64,000 nucleotides of DNA from Aequoribacter sp049615385 (GTDB taxonomy: Bacteria; Pseudomonadota; Gammaproteobacteria; Pseudomonadales; Halieaceae). The stretch lies in the NCBI RefSeq assembly GCF_049615385.1, contig NZ_JBMZFL010000001.1. The stretch is one strand, 5' to 3'. Position 1 is the stretch's first letter. Every line of letters starts with the position of its first letter. Below, piece by piece: positions 15,396 to 26,100 of the stretch. A model generated the notes under the pieces. That model worked only from the letters and a program-made list of their open reading frames with translations. It did not search any database and was not told the origin of the DNA. A program made the translations under genes and the position numbers.

Positions 15396-17399
15396 ATGTG
15401 CAAGATTCGGCAGCGTGGTATGAGGCTTTGGTGGTCTTTTCTGCTGTGTTTTTTGATCACCAGCTGCGGTGGTGGCGGCGGTGGTGCCGGCGCAGTGCCT
15501 GCGCCCCCTGTGACTCAAGAGCCCGAGGATGACCGCTTGTTGTTGAGCTTCTCCAGCGATCAGGAGATGGTGCAATTTGTACGAGACGGTTTCGCTGACG
15601 CGGGTTCGAGTCGAGTCGCTGAGGTGGCGCTTGCCGCCGATGCCGCGGCTCCTGCTGCGCCGGCGTATTCGACCAGCTATCGCCTGGAGTCCGAGGTGGC
15701 CGAATCGGATCTTGTACAATATAACGGCGAGCTACTCCTGATTGCGCCTTCTCGGTCCGGAGGGTGCTGTTTCATTGCGGTTGATGCAGCAGAAGATGCC
15801 CCAGCTGACGCGCTTTTTGCGCCGATACCAGCTGTTGATGGACAGGTCAGGGTCTTAGTGACAGATGCTGAGCAAATGAGCGTGACCAGCGAAGCGCAGA
15901 TTCCCCTGAGCGAGGGGCTGACAGTAGAGGGGCTTTATCTTCAGGACTCCCAAGCGCAGGTCGTGAGCTCGAGTAGCTGGTGGGGCGCTTATGGGTGGCG
16001 TAGCGAATCTGTCGGTGATTGGGCGGGACAGCGGCTTGAGATCGAGGCCTGGTCTTTGGCCAACCCGCTTACGCCGACTGCCAACGGCCGACTTCGAATC
16101 GAAGGGGGCTATGTTCAGAGTCGTAAAGTGGGTTCGACGGTCACGGTGATCAGTCGCTTTGCGCCGGACCTGCCGGATTATAATTATTACCCCAGTACTC
16201 AAGAGCAACTAGACGCCAATCTTGCCGCTCTAGAACAGCTGGATATTGAAGAGATTTTGCCGAAAGTTCAATGGAATGATGAGGCGGTGCAGCTTCCTCC
16301 GGCGACAGCATGTTTGCGAGTCAACCCCAATCACGAGTGGGCGGGAGCAACTATTCCTTATCCTGTGCTGACGATGGTGACGCAAGTTGATGCCGCTACA
16401 GCGGAGCCCTTGAACATTCAGTGTTACTTTGGGGATGTCTCGGGCGTGTATGTCACGGCAGATCATTTATATTTGCTGGAGAATGGCAGTGGTGTGGCGC
16501 CGGCTACTTTACTACACCAATTCGCGATGAACCCGTCAACCGAGTATCAAGGTTCGGGGCGCGTTGACGGGCAGCTGTTTTTGGGTGGTCAGCGAGACTT
16601 TAGGTTGAACGAGAACGCCGGGTTTTTGCGCCTGTTTACGACGAGCAGTACCGAGGATCCGGACGATCGCTTCGATCATCGATTGTGGATTTTGAATGCT
16701 AATGTTGTGGATGGTGAGCTCGTCGTTACAGCGCAATTACCCAATGATGTTCGAACTGCAGCAATCGGAAAGCCTAATGAAGATTTGTACGGTGTAAGAT
16801 TTTTGGGTGACAGGGCTTACGCAGTTACCTTCGAGCGGCTTGACCCTCTGTACGTATTTGATCTCACTGATCCGCGCGATCCAGCCATTGCTGGGAGCTT
16901 GGAAATTCCTGGGTTTTCTAACTTTCTTCATCCTGTAAGCGAAAACGTTTTGCTCGGCATCGGCCGCAATGAGTTGAACAATCCTAAAGTCGAGCTGTTC
17001 AATGTCAGCGACCTGAGTCAGCCTTTGAGCTTAGGGGTCGTTGATTTAGGCGTCGATTTACTATGGTCTTACACGCCAGCTGAGTACGATCGTCGTGCCT
17101 TCACTGTGTTAGCAGATGATGCCTATCGTTTCACGGTGCCTGTGAGCGGCACCAGGGATAGCGATGGGTTTTATGCACATGAAAAGCGACTCTACGGCTT
17201 CTCTATTGAGTCGCCAGCCGTCGCGAGCCAAGCTAGGCTTGTCTCTCAAGGGTATATGAAGGCGGCGGCAGAGGATCTCAATGCGGCAGACGAACCCATG
17301 CGTTCGGTTATTGATGGCGAAACCGTTCTGTTCGTGACAGGCACTTCCCTGTATTTTGCGCCCTGGTCTGACCTGGCGTCGAGTATCGGGCCAAATTAA
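15396..17399 (+). CDS. Secreted beta-propeller lipoprotein (COG4880-like)
   Basis: ATG 15396 is chosen because AGGAGG lies at 15385-15390; ATG 15420 is a second possibility. A type II signal ends in the lipobox LITSC with Cys24, followed by a run of Gly and a Pro-rich linker. The remaining ~640 residues match the family of secreted proteins with a C-terminal beta-propeller distantly related to WD40 repeats (PF09826). Visible parts include LYLLENGSG, RLWILNANVVDGEL, YGVRFLGDRAYAVTFERLDPLYVFDLTDPRDP and LPVSENVLLGIG-like blades. Members often sit at the surface; some are tied to proteases. It sits between the oxygenase and sppA genes. The function is unknown. Confidence 0.8.
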   Translation: MCKIRQRGMRLWWSFLLCFLITSCGGGGGGAGAVPAPPVTQEPEDDRLLLSFSSDQEMVQFVRDGFADAGSSRVAEVALAADAAAPAAPAYSTSYRLESEVAESDLVQYNGELLLIAPSRSGGCCFIAVDAAEDAPADALFAPIPAVDGQVRVLVTDAEQMSVTSEAQIPLSEGLTVEGLYLQDSQAQVVSSSSWWGAYGWRSESVGDWAGQRLEIEAWSLANPLTPTANGRLRIEGGYVQSRKVGSTVTVISRFAPDLPDYNYYPSTQEQLDANLAALEQLDIEEILPKVQWNDEAVQLPPATACLRVNPNHEWAGATIPYPVLTMVTQVDAATAEPLNIQCYFGDVSGVYVTADHLYLLENGSGVAPATLLHQFAMNPSTEYQGSGRVDGQLFLGGQRDFRLNENAGFLRLFTTSSTEDPDDRFDHRLWILNANVVDGELVVTAQLPNDVRTAAIGKPNEDLYGVRFLGDRAYAVTFERLDPLYVFDLTDPRDPAIAGSLEIPGFSNFLHPVSENVLLGIGRNELNNPKVELFNVSDLSQPLSLGVVDLGVDLLWSYTPAEYDRRAFTVLADDAYRFTVPVSGTRDSDGFYAHEKRLYGFSIESPAVASQARLVSQGYMKAAAEDLNAADEPMRSVIDGETVLFVTGTSLYFAPWSDLASSIGPN

Positions 17400-17496
17400 C
17401 CGTCGCATTCGATGAGTTGTTAGCTACTGGCGATGCTCTGCAGGGACATCGAGCTCGCTTTGGCATACACTGGTGCCTGAATTAAGGAGTGTTTTT

Positions 17497-19311
17497 ATGT
17501 TTAAACGATTTTTCAGCAAGCTCGGAAGTTTTTTAAGTGCTTTGCGTGGTTTTGTTCTGAATCTTATTACGTTTGCGATTGTCATCGCGCTGGTCTCAGG
17601 AGTGGTTCAATCTATCTTTGATCGGCCAGAAGAGCCCACAGCGGAGGGTAAGGTTCTGATGATCGCTCCAAAGGGATTGGTGCTTGACCAAGAAACTTTT
17701 CCCGATGAGTTGGAGTTTCCCTTCAACATGTCGGATGTTGAACAAATCCAAACGCGCGATTTGGTGGCCCTGCTACGACGGGCCGCTGATGATTCGTCGC
17801 TGGCGGCTATCAGCATAGATTTTAGTGAGACGGGCTTTGCTGGACCGACGACGGCTTTAGCGGTGGCAAAAGAACTGTCAGCACTGCGTGATACCGGTAA
17901 GCCCATTGTTGCTTATAGTCGAGCGCTGGGTACGGGAAGTTACTTAATGGCGTCGCAAGCAGATGAAGTGTTTGTGCATCCAGCTGGAGCGCTGTCGGTA
18001 TCTGGTCTGGGCGGTTATCGCGATTACACCCGCGATTTGACCGACAAACTGCGTATTACCGTGCACAATTATTCTCAGGGCGACTACAAATCAGCGACCG
18101 AGGGACTCACCAGACGTGACATGAGTGATGCCGACCGCCAGCAGCGCACTGAGCTGCTGCAACCCATATGGCAAGAAATGAAGGCGCGTATGGCGGCAGG
18201 ACGAGATGTCGATCCTAGCGTCATTCAGGACATGGCTGACAATTACTCGGTGCCCCTGCTGGGTGAAGCGGGCTACCATAATTTGGCCCAAGCTGAGGCA
18301 ATGGGATTGATCGATGGCACCATGAACTTTCCGGAATACCGCGAGTACATGATGGAACGCTTTGGGAAAATTACTAAAGACGGCCGCGATACCTATCCGC
18401 ATATTTCGATGAATGAGTATGCATCATTAACACAGGATGCACCTGAGCAACATGAAAACGCGGTGGCCGTTGTGTTTGTGCAAGGTGGTATTCAGGAAGG
18501 ATCGCAGGGTCCGGGCGTTGCCGGTGCCGACGATATCGCAAACTTGTTGCGAACGGCCTATTCCAAGGACAGCACGAAGGCCATTGTACTGCGGGTGAAC
18601 AGCCCGGGTGGTTCCATTGTTGCGAGTGAGATGATCCGCGATGAGGTCTCGGCGGCTCAGCGCAAGGGGATTCCCGTGGTCGTAAGTATGGGCGACGTGG
18701 CAGCGTCTGGTGGTGTGTGGGTGAGTATGTCGGCTGATAAAATTTACGCCGAGCCCACTACTATTTCAGGGTCGATCGGTGTCGCTGTGGCCTTTCCTAC
18801 GTTCGAGCGCGTCATGGACTGGGCGGGCGTTAATTTTGACGGTGTTACAACGGCAGAGAATACCGGTTGGTCACCTGTGTTGCCAATGAGCGACAAGTTA
18901 GATGCTCTGTTTGCGCGCTGGGCCTCAACCGCCTACGATCGCTTCGTGAACTTGGTGGCGGAGGGTCGCAATAAAGAGCCCGATTACATCCGATCCATTG
19001 CCGGTGGCCGTGTTTGGATCGGCAGTAAGGCCCAAGAGCTTGGCTTGGTTGATGCGATGGGCGATTTGGATACGGCCATTACTGCCGCCGCGGAGTTGGC
19101 GCAGCTGGAAGATCACAGCGTCGATTATGTGACTAAAAAGCCCTCTAAAGCGATGATGATCCTTAAAGAGTTACAGGGTGGCATTGGTGTGCGTGTATCG
19201 AGCGAAGTGATTACTTTTAGCGACTACATGAACCGCATCTTTGGGGTATTTGAGGATGTGTCTGAGCCGCGCGCCACTGTGCTATGCACCGAGTGCATGG
19301 TTGAGTTGTGA
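17497..19311 (+). CDS. sppA: Signal peptide peptidase SppA, 67K type
   Basis: ATG 17497 (MFKRFFSKLG) follows AAGGAG at 17484-17489 and gives 604 residues, near the 618 of E. coli SppA. One N-terminal membrane anchor (about 19-40) is followed by two ClpP/crotonase-like repeats facing the periplasm. The general base is Lys198 in DYKSATEGL, in the first repeat, and the nucleophile is Ser404 in VAASGGVWVS, in the second, the same split arrangement as in E. coli. The enzyme cuts signal peptides left in the inner membrane after export. A hairpin follows the stop at 19322-19341. It is probably transcribed on its own. Confidence 0.93.
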   Translation: MFKRFFSKLGSFLSALRGFVLNLITFAIVIALVSGVVQSIFDRPEEPTAEGKVLMIAPKGLVLDQETFPDELEFPFNMSDVEQIQTRDLVALLRRAADDSSLAAISIDFSETGFAGPTTALAVAKELSALRDTGKPIVAYSRALGTGSYLMASQADEVFVHPAGALSVSGLGGYRDYTRDLTDKLRITVHNYSQGDYKSATEGLTRRDMSDADRQQRTELLQPIWQEMKARMAAGRDVDPSVIQDMADNYSVPLLGEAGYHNLAQAEAMGLIDGTMNFPEYREYMMERFGKITKDGRDTYPHISMNEYASLTQDAPEQHENAVAVVFVQGGIQEGSQGPGVAGADDIANLLRTAYSKDSTKAIVLRVNSPGGSIVASEMIRDEVSAAQRKGIPVVVSMGDVAASGGVWVSMSADKIYAEPTTISGSIGVAVAFPTFERVMDWAGVNFDGVTTAENTGWSPVLPMSDKLDALFARWASTAYDRFVNLVAEGRNKEPDYIRSIAGGRVWIGSKAQELGLVDAMGDLDTAITAAAELAQLEDHSVDYVTKKPSKAMMILKELQGGIGVRVSSEVITFSDYMNRIFGVFEDVSEPRATVLCTECMVEL

Positions 19312-19321
19312 GTTATTGGGG

Positions 19322-19353
19322 CCGGACACTTTGGTGTCCGGTCTTGGTTTTCT
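19322..19353 (+). terminator. Probable terminator after sppA
   Basis: CCGGACAC (19322-19329) and GTGTCCGG (19334-19341) form a perfect 8-bp stem with a TTTG loop. A T-rich stretch (TCTTGGTTTTCTT) follows, with the T tract interrupted by two G. Its place 11 bases past the sppA stop fits a factor-independent terminator. Confidence 0.75.
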
Positions 19354-19431
19354 TGCGAGCGCCATCGGTTGAAGCTAGCCTAGGGATTTGGGGCGTAAGC
19401 CTCGGCGCGCTCTACTGCTGTTCCATAAGGG

Positions 19432-21009
19432 TCAAAGACGAGCGTTGATCAAACCCATGAGCGTTTGGGTTGATGCGTCGAACTCGCTCAAATCCGCCTC
19501 TTTAGGTAACAGGTCGTTCGTGAGTTTTTTTCCCAGTTCTACACCCCATTGGTCGAAGGAGTTTATCCCCCACAACGACCCTTGCACAAAGACTTTATGC
19601 TCGTACAGAGCGATCAGTGCACCCAGCGATGCGGGCGTCAGTTGTTCTATCAGAATAATAGTTGATGGTTTGTCACCGGGGTAATCCCGATAGGCCTGAC
19701 CGTCGGGGGCGGGTTTTCCGCTCATCAATGCCGATGCCTGAGCAATCATATTGACTAACAAGGTGCGATGGTGGGTTGCATCGCTGAGTGTATCTTGCAA
19801 AGCGCCAATAAACTCTACCGGAATGGTATGAGTCCCTTGGTGCATGAGTTGAAAAAATGCGTGTTGGCCATTAGTGCCGGTTTGGCCCCAGACAATAGGA
19901 CCGGTCGCTGTGTTGGCACGAGTGTTGTCGCGCAGCGTACTTTTGCCGTTGCTCTCCATGTCCAATTGCTGCAGATACGCGCTGAGTAAGCCTAGACGCT
20001 CGCAATAGGGAATGACTGCTTGTGTGGGGTAGCCCAAGAAATTGATGTTCCAAATGCCGATTAATGCCATCAATACGGGGATGTTTTGATCGAGAGGTGC
20101 CTCGGCAAAATGCTTATCGAGGGCGTGGGCGCCTTGGAGCAATTCGCTGAATGCTTCACCGCCTATCGCACAGGCAATACCAAATCCGATGCTTGACCAC
20201 AGTGAGTAGCGGCCGCCTACCCACTCTTCAAAGGGGAGGACTCTTTCAGGAGCGACCCCGTAGCTTACTGCATTAGCGGCGCTCGCGGTAAGTGCGACCA
20301 CGTGCGACGATGCTTCCACCTGCTCAATGTCCAGTCCTTGACGCAACCACGCGAGTGTTGTCTTAGCATTTAAGAGGGTTTCTTGCGTGGTGAACGTTTT
20401 GCTCGCAATCGCAACCAACGTGGTTTCCGGATTCAGTGTCTTTAACAGTGAGTAGATTTCCGCACCGTCGACATTCGATATAAAATGCACCGCTAGCGTG
20501 TTGTGTCGAAACTCTCTGAGCGCTTCATACACCAATTTAGGCCCCAAATCAGATCCGCCGATGCCGATGTTAATGATATCGGTGATCGGTTTGCCTGTGT
20601 GCCCGAGCCATTCGCCGGAACGTATTTGCTCTGCCGCAGTCAGCATCCGGGCTCGCTGTAGGTAGACGGTGTCGCGGTACTCGCTGGTGAGTGCTGCGAT
20701 ATCACCAAAGTCGCGCAGCGCTGGGTGAAGTACAGCGCGACTCTCGCTGGAATTGATCGGTTTGCCTTCAAATAATGCTGATCGGTGGTGGTTCAGGGGG
20801 GATTGTGCTGCAAATTCAAGCAACAGCTTGAGTTGCTGTTGAGAGACTTTGTTTTTTGATAAGTCCACACGCAATCCCGCAGCTTCTAGCGTTAGATCGC
20901 TAACGCGTTGCGGCTCTTGCTTGAATAAGGCGGCAACATTTGGGGTGTCTGCGGCTGTTAGTTGAAGTTGCGCCCAAATGGCGCTGAGTTCCGGACGAAA
21001 GTCTAACAC
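19432..21009 (-). CDS. pgi: Glucose-6-phosphate isomerase
   Basis: The 525-residue enzyme interconverts glucose-6-phosphate and fructose-6-phosphate, slightly shorter than the 549 of E. coli. The first sugar-phosphate-binding signature is IINIGIGGSDLGPKLVYEAL. SKTFTTQETL holds the phosphate-binding Ser/Thr cluster. FEEWVGGRYSLWSSIGFGIA is the first PROSITE region. The catalytic Glu lies in GQTGTNGQHAFFQL with the His nearby, and GINSFDQWGVELGKKL near the end carries the last active-site Lys. It is cytosolic, in glycolysis and gluconeogenesis. It stands alone, with the tadA gene divergent 104 bases away. Confidence 0.95.
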   Translation of the reverse strand: MLDFRPELSAIWAQLQLTAADTPNVAALFKQEPQRVSDLTLEAAGLRVDLSKNKVSQQQLKLLLEFAAQSPLNHHRSALFEGKPINSSESRAVLHPALRDFGDIAALTSEYRDTVYLQRARMLTAAEQIRSGEWLGHTGKPITDIINIGIGGSDLGPKLVYEALREFRHNTLAVHFISNVDGAEIYSLLKTLNPETTLVAIASKTFTTQETLLNAKTTLAWLRQGLDIEQVEASSHVVALTASAANAVSYGVAPERVLPFEEWVGGRYSLWSSIGFGIACAIGGEAFSELLQGAHALDKHFAEAPLDQNIPVLMALIGIWNINFLGYPTQAVIPYCERLGLLSAYLQQLDMESNGKSTLRDNTRANTATGPIVWGQTGTNGQHAFFQLMHQGTHTIPVEFIGALQDTLSDATHHRTLLVNMIAQASALMSGKPAPDGQAYRDYPGDKPSTIILIEQLTPASLGALIALYEHKVFVQGSLWGINSFDQWGVELGKKLTNDLLPKEADLSEFDASTQTLMGLINARL

Positions 21010-21113
21010 GTGATATGATCCTTGAAGCGATGGGCGAATGGCTGAGGCCCAAATGTTACCATAAGCTCGCGGCGAAATTGGTGCTGTTGTGAATTGAACA
21101 GAGTTGAATAGGT

Positions 21114-21593
21114 ATGAATGAAGACGAGTACTGGATGGGGCAAGCCCTGCTGCAAGCGGAGCAGGCGTATGTGTGCGGTGAAGTCCCAGTCGGTTGCGTT
21201 ATTGTGAGAGAGGGTAGTCTCATAGCGAGTGGTCACAATGTGGTGATTAGCACTGCTGACCCTAGTGCTCACGCCGAAATTGTTGCCTTGCGCCAAGCAG
21301 GTAGCCGTGCCGGAAATTATCGTTTGGTTGATGCGAGTCTCTATGTCACGCTGGAGCCCTGTCTGATGTGTGTTGGAGCGATGGTGCACGCCCGAGTTCA
21401 GCGACTCATATTTGCAGCAACCGAGCCAAAAGCGGGCGCTGTGTGTAGTCGTTGTGAGGCTCTAAATTTTGACCATTTGAATCACCGGGTCCAGTGGCAG
21501 GGAGGTGTCATGGGTCAGCAATCAAGCGAGCTTTTAAGTCGTTTTTTTAAAGAGCGACGAAGACTAAAAAAATCTGAGCGCCAGAGCTCTTAG
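21114..21593 (+). CDS. tadA: tRNA-specific adenosine-34 deaminase
   Basis: A 159-residue cytidine-deaminase-fold enzyme that makes inosine at the wobble position of tRNA-Arg(ACG). The zinc site is complete: His53 and catalytic Glu55 in SAHAEIVAL, and Cys83 and Cys86 in EPCLMCVGAM. The N-terminus (EYWMGQALLQAEQAYVCGEVPVGCV) and the C-terminal FFKERRR helix are typical of TadA rather than guanine or cytosine deaminases. It is essential in most bacteria. It is convergent with mltF and divergent from pgi. Confidence 0.95.
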   Translation: MNEDEYWMGQALLQAEQAYVCGEVPVGCVIVREGSLIASGHNVVISTADPSAHAEIVALRQAGSRAGNYRLVDASLYVTLEPCLMCVGAMVHARVQRLIFAATEPKAGAVCSRCEALNFDHLNHRVQWQGGVMGQQSSELLSRFFKERRRLKKSERQSS

Positions 21594-21638
21594 CGATACA
21601 GAAAAACTGGTGGCACTGACGAGCGATTGAGGCTTGCA

Positions 21639-23171
21639 TCACAGCCCTAACAGATGAAGCTCCTGAAGCGTTTCAGGGAGGAAGTCACGGCTGTTATGCG
21701 GCTCTATCTCCTGCCCTTGGGTAATATCTCGCCACAATAATATATTGGCGTAGTGACGGATATTTTGAACATAGGTCACCGCTTCAGCACCGCGCGCATA
21801 ACCAAATCGAAGGGTTCGGTAATAGCTTGGTTTCTGCAGTTTTGGTAAATGCTGCATCAAATCGCGCCATACCATAGGGTTATCGCCTTTTTGAGCTGTT
21901 AATTTGCGAGCGTCTTGCAGGTGGCCCATGCCAATATTGTAGGCTGCCATTGCCATGTAAGTTCGGTCGGGCTCGGGAATGGCTGGGTCAAGTCGGCGTT
22001 TGAGTTTGTTGAGATAACGTGCACCGCCGCGCAGACTTTCCAGTGGATCTAAGCGATTTTTAACGTTTAACTCTCTGGCAGTTCGCTGGGTCAGCATCAT
22101 CATGCCGCGAACGCCGGTAAAAGACTTTGCCTTGGGGTCCCAATGGGATTCCTGATAGGCCATAGCGGCGAGTAAGTTCCAATCGATGTTGTACTCATGC
22201 GCGACTTGTCGAATCATATTCTCGTAGTCGGGCAAAACGCTGTCCATGTTTTGCGAGAACGTAAAGGTGCCGGCACGAGATACAAGGGGCTCATAGCTAA
22301 AGAATTCTTCTGCCAGCCCGCGCAAAACTCCATCTGCTGTCACTTCGCTTAAAAATAAGTTGGCCGCTTCTGTGAGCGTGTCACTCTGCGAATCGGTTGT
22401 TATGAACCAGACGAGTTGTTGTTTGTCCCCGAAGCTAAAAGCTTCTTTTAGGCGCGGAAAGAGGGGTTGCTGAAGAGCAAAATCGTAGTCATCAACGATT
22501 GCAAAAGGGGTGTCTTCGTTGATCTGATCAAGTAGATCCGCCGAATCTGAGCTGGCAATGACCTTCCAGCGCAGTTTAGGATGCGACTCGTGCAACTGCT
22601 CCAGAAGCTCAAGGTGGCTTGAATTCGCCGTGACCAGAACAGTACGTTCGTAGAGATCTGTTATCGAGGAAGGACGGTACTGCCCGCTCTGGTAGATCAC
22701 TAAAGGTTGTACTTCAAAATAACTTTGCGTAAACGAGAACTCTTCCGCTCTTGCTGCGCTGAGACTCAGCCCCGCGCTTGCCAAGTCAGCCGTGCCTTCG
22801 CGTAAATTTCGATAAATTCCGGTGATAGTGCTTTCGGTAAGGACATTGAGCTCCACACCTAGCTGATCTGCAAATCGTTGCGCAAGTTGATATTCAAATC
22901 CAGTAGGTCCGGTATTGTCGCGGTAGTAAGTCGTAGGGCTGGTGCGTGTGACAACCGTGAGATAGCCTCTCTGTTTAACCTCCTGAAGAGTGTCTTTTTG
23001 CTCACAGCCCGCCAGAATAAGCGCAAGCATTAAGGTCAGGCAGAATTTCAGTGGATTTCCCCTTAAAAAGCGCGACTTTGTGCGCCTATTCGTCGCCAGA
23101 GCAGGCGAACTGAGGTACACTTCGCTGCTTTCTTGTACTCGATAGCATGGAGTCAAATAAAGCATGCTCAT
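21639..23171 (-). CDS. mltF: Membrane-bound lytic murein transglycosylase F
   Basis: The protein has the MltF order: a lipoprotein signal, a type 3 solute-binding domain (about 60-300) and a lytic transglycosylase domain (about 320-480). The catalytic Glu is in MAYQESHWDPKAKS, followed by GVRGMMMLTQRTA and AAYNIGMGHLQDAR. It cleaves peptidoglycan to 1,6-anhydromuropeptides at the outer membrane. The open frame starts at ATG 23171, but that start would overlap the divergent purL start by 8 bases and put 40 unusual residues before the signal. A CTG at 23051, preceded by AAGGGGA, would give a perfect short lipoprotein signal ending LALILAGC. The true start is uncertain. Confidence 0.9.
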   Translation of the reverse strand: MSMLYLTPCYRVQESSEVYLSSPALATNRRTKSRFLRGNPLKFCLTLMLALILAGCEQKDTLQEVKQRGYLTVVTRTSPTTYYRDNTGPTGFEYQLAQRFADQLGVELNVLTESTITGIYRNLREGTADLASAGLSLSAARAEEFSFTQSYFEVQPLVIYQSGQYRPSSITDLYERTVLVTANSSHLELLEQLHESHPKLRWKVIASSDSADLLDQINEDTPFAIVDDYDFALQQPLFPRLKEAFSFGDKQQLVWFITTDSQSDTLTEAANLFLSEVTADGVLRGLAEEFFSYEPLVSRAGTFTFSQNMDSVLPDYENMIRQVAHEYNIDWNLLAAMAYQESHWDPKAKSFTGVRGMMMLTQRTARELNVKNRLDPLESLRGGARYLNKLKRRLDPAIPEPDRTYMAMAAYNIGMGHLQDARKLTAQKGDNPMVWRDLMQHLPKLQKPSYYRTLRFGYARGAEAVTYVQNIRHYANILLWRDITQGQEIEPHNSRDFLPETLQELHLLGL

Positions 23172-26100
23172 TCTCCGCGGTGGCGCTGCACTTTCGGCAT
23201 TTCGTGTCGCTAAAATTAACGATCAATTGGCCTCAGATCAATCCCCAGTCAGGGTAGACTCGACTTATTACGCCTATTTGGTGCAGCTCAAGTCCGATCT
23301 GTCGGAGCAAAGTCAGCGAGTACTGATGGATCTGCTGGCGGCTGAAGATTTAGTAGACACTCAGTCCAACGCGCAGGTATGCGTGGTTTCTCCACGTCTG
23401 GGCACAATTTCGCCGTGGTCATCCAAGGCCACCGATATCGCCAAGCACTGTGACATACACGCTGTTGCACGAATAGAGCGGGCTCTCGTTTTTGAACTCG
23501 ACGGTGATATTGCTAATTGTGCGATCCCCGAAGTTCTTTATGACCGGATGACCGAGTCGGCCGTTACTAGCTGGAGCGGTCTTGATGCTTTTTTTGCCGC
23601 CGCAGAACCGGCGGCAATGACCTCTGTAGATATTCTAAGCCACGGTCGCCCAGCTCTAGAGCAGGCAAACAAGACGCTCGGTTTGGCACTGGCAGAAGAT
23701 GAAATTGATTATCTAGTCGAGAGTTTTCAAGGCTTGCAGCGCAATCCATCCGATGTCGAATTGATGATGTTTGCTCAGGCAAATTCCGAGCACTGCCGTC
23801 ATAAAATTTTCAATGCCAGCTGGACAATAGACGGGGTCGATCAGCCAAACTCGCTGTTTGGCATGATCCGTAACACCTACAATCTGGCTGGAGACAACGT
23901 CTTGTCTGCTTACTCGGACAACGCGGCGGTGGTCAAGGGCACCGAAGCCTATCGTTTTTATCCAAACCCAGCGACAGGTTCTTACACGGCGACGTTGGAA
24001 CCTGTACATTTGCTGATGAAAGTCGAGACCCATAATCACCCAACGGCGATTGCGCCGTTCCCGGGCGCCGGCACGGGGTCTGGTGGTGAAATACGTGACG
24101 AAGGGGCTGTCGGTCGCGGTTCTAAACCCAAAGTTGGACTCACTGGTTTTTCGGTGTCGGGTCTGAATCTACAACAGTTCCCTAGACCATGGGATAGCGA
24201 CTATGGCAAGCCGAGTCGTATCGTATCAGCGCTGGATATTATGCTTGAAGGCCCCATTGGGGGCGCAGCATTTAATAACGAATTTGGTCGTCCCAATCTC
24301 AGCGGTTACTTTCGTAGTTTCGAGCTGAACGTCACACAGGACGGCGAGAACTGCGTCTACGGCTACCACAAACCTATTATGATTGCAGGCGGTTACGGCA
24401 ATATTCGCGAGGAGCACGTCGAGAAGGGCGCGTTCAGCGCTGGCGCACACTTAATTGTCTTGGGTGGCCCTGCGATGCAGATTGGTTTGGGCGGTGGTGC
24501 GGCCTCGTCGATGGCGAGCGGTAGCTCGGCGGAAGATTTGGATTTTGCTTCGGTGCAGCGCCAAAATCCGGAGATGGAGCGCCGATGCCAAGAGGTTATT
24601 GACCGCTGTTGGCAGCTTGGCGAGTCGAACCCGATAGCCTTCATTCACGATGTGGGTGCCGGTGGCCTTTCAAATGCCTTGCCGGAGCTTGTTAAAGATG
24701 GCGGTCGTGGTGGGCGTTTCCAGCTGCGCGATGTGCCCAATGATGAATCCAGTATGTCGCCTTTGGCGCTTTGGTGTAACGAGTCGCAAGAGCGCTATGT
24801 GCTCGCCGTAGAACCTGAAAACTTAGATGTCTTCCGAGCGTTCTGTGAGCGCGAGCGATGCCCATTTGCTGTCGTAGGGGTAGCGACCGAAGAACAGCAT
24901 ATCGCGGTGAGTGATGGTTATTTTGATAATACGCCCGTCGACTTGCCGATGTCAGTGCTGTTTGGTAAGCCCCCAAAAATGCATCGTTCAGTCACACGTC
25001 AGTCCGCGATCGCGACAGGGCTTGATATCCAATGCACCTTTGCAGACGCTTTGGATCGTGTGTTGACTCATCCCACCGTCGCGAGTAAATCGTTTTTGAT
25101 CACCATTGGTGACCGCTCGATTACGGGGATGGTCGCGCAAGATCAGATGGTCGGTCCCTGGCAGGTGCCGGTCGCGGATTGCGCGATCACCACCGTTGAT
25201 TATAAAGGCTATGCAGGCGAGGCCATGGCCATGGGAGAGCGAACTCCAGTTGCGCTTATCTCTGGCCCGGCATCGGGACGCCTCGCCGTGGCAGAAGCGA
25301 TTACCAATTTAGCAGGCACTCAAATCGGAAAGCTCTCTGATATAAAACTGTCGGCAAACTGGATGTGCGCTGCAGGCTATCGAGATCACGACGCTATTCT
25401 GTACGACACGGTTGAAGCCGTCGGAATGCAGTTTTGCCCTGAGCTTGGTTTGACCATTCCTGTGGGCAAAGATTCTATGTCCATGCGAACTGTCTGGTCA
25501 GATGGAGAAGACAAGTCTGTCACCGCTCCTGTATCGCTTATCATTTCAGCGTTTACGCCAGTAACGGACGTGCGTCGTACCGTGACTCCGCAGCTCACAC
25601 CTGATGTCGACGCACCCATCTTATTGCTTGATCTCGGTCGAGGCGCTAATCGTTTGGGTGGGTCTGTGCTGGCTCAAAGCTTTGGTCAGCTTGGCGATCG
25701 CTGCCCTGATATCGACGCAAATTCGGTTCGCGCCCTGTTTGAATTGATTCAATGGGCCGTCAGTGAAGGTGTATTGCACGCCTATCATGATCGTTCCGAC
25801 GGGGGAGCCCTGGTCTCGGTATTAGAGATGGCCTTTGCCGGCCATGCCGGCTTGGAGCTTTCGTTGCCAGTGTCCAGTGATCAGCTATTGGGTGCCGCAT
25901 TCAGTGAGGAAATCGGCGCCGTTGTTCAGGTCAAGGCCGATCGTGCCGACGCCTTTGTCAGTCGCTGCAAGGCTATGGGCTTGGAAGATTGCATTGTGCC
26001 TCTGGGTTTCGCGAATAATTCTGACGACATTACGGTTGCGGTTGAGGAAGGCATTGTCTTGGCGGAGTCTAGAACAACGCTTCAGAAACTTTGGGCTCGC

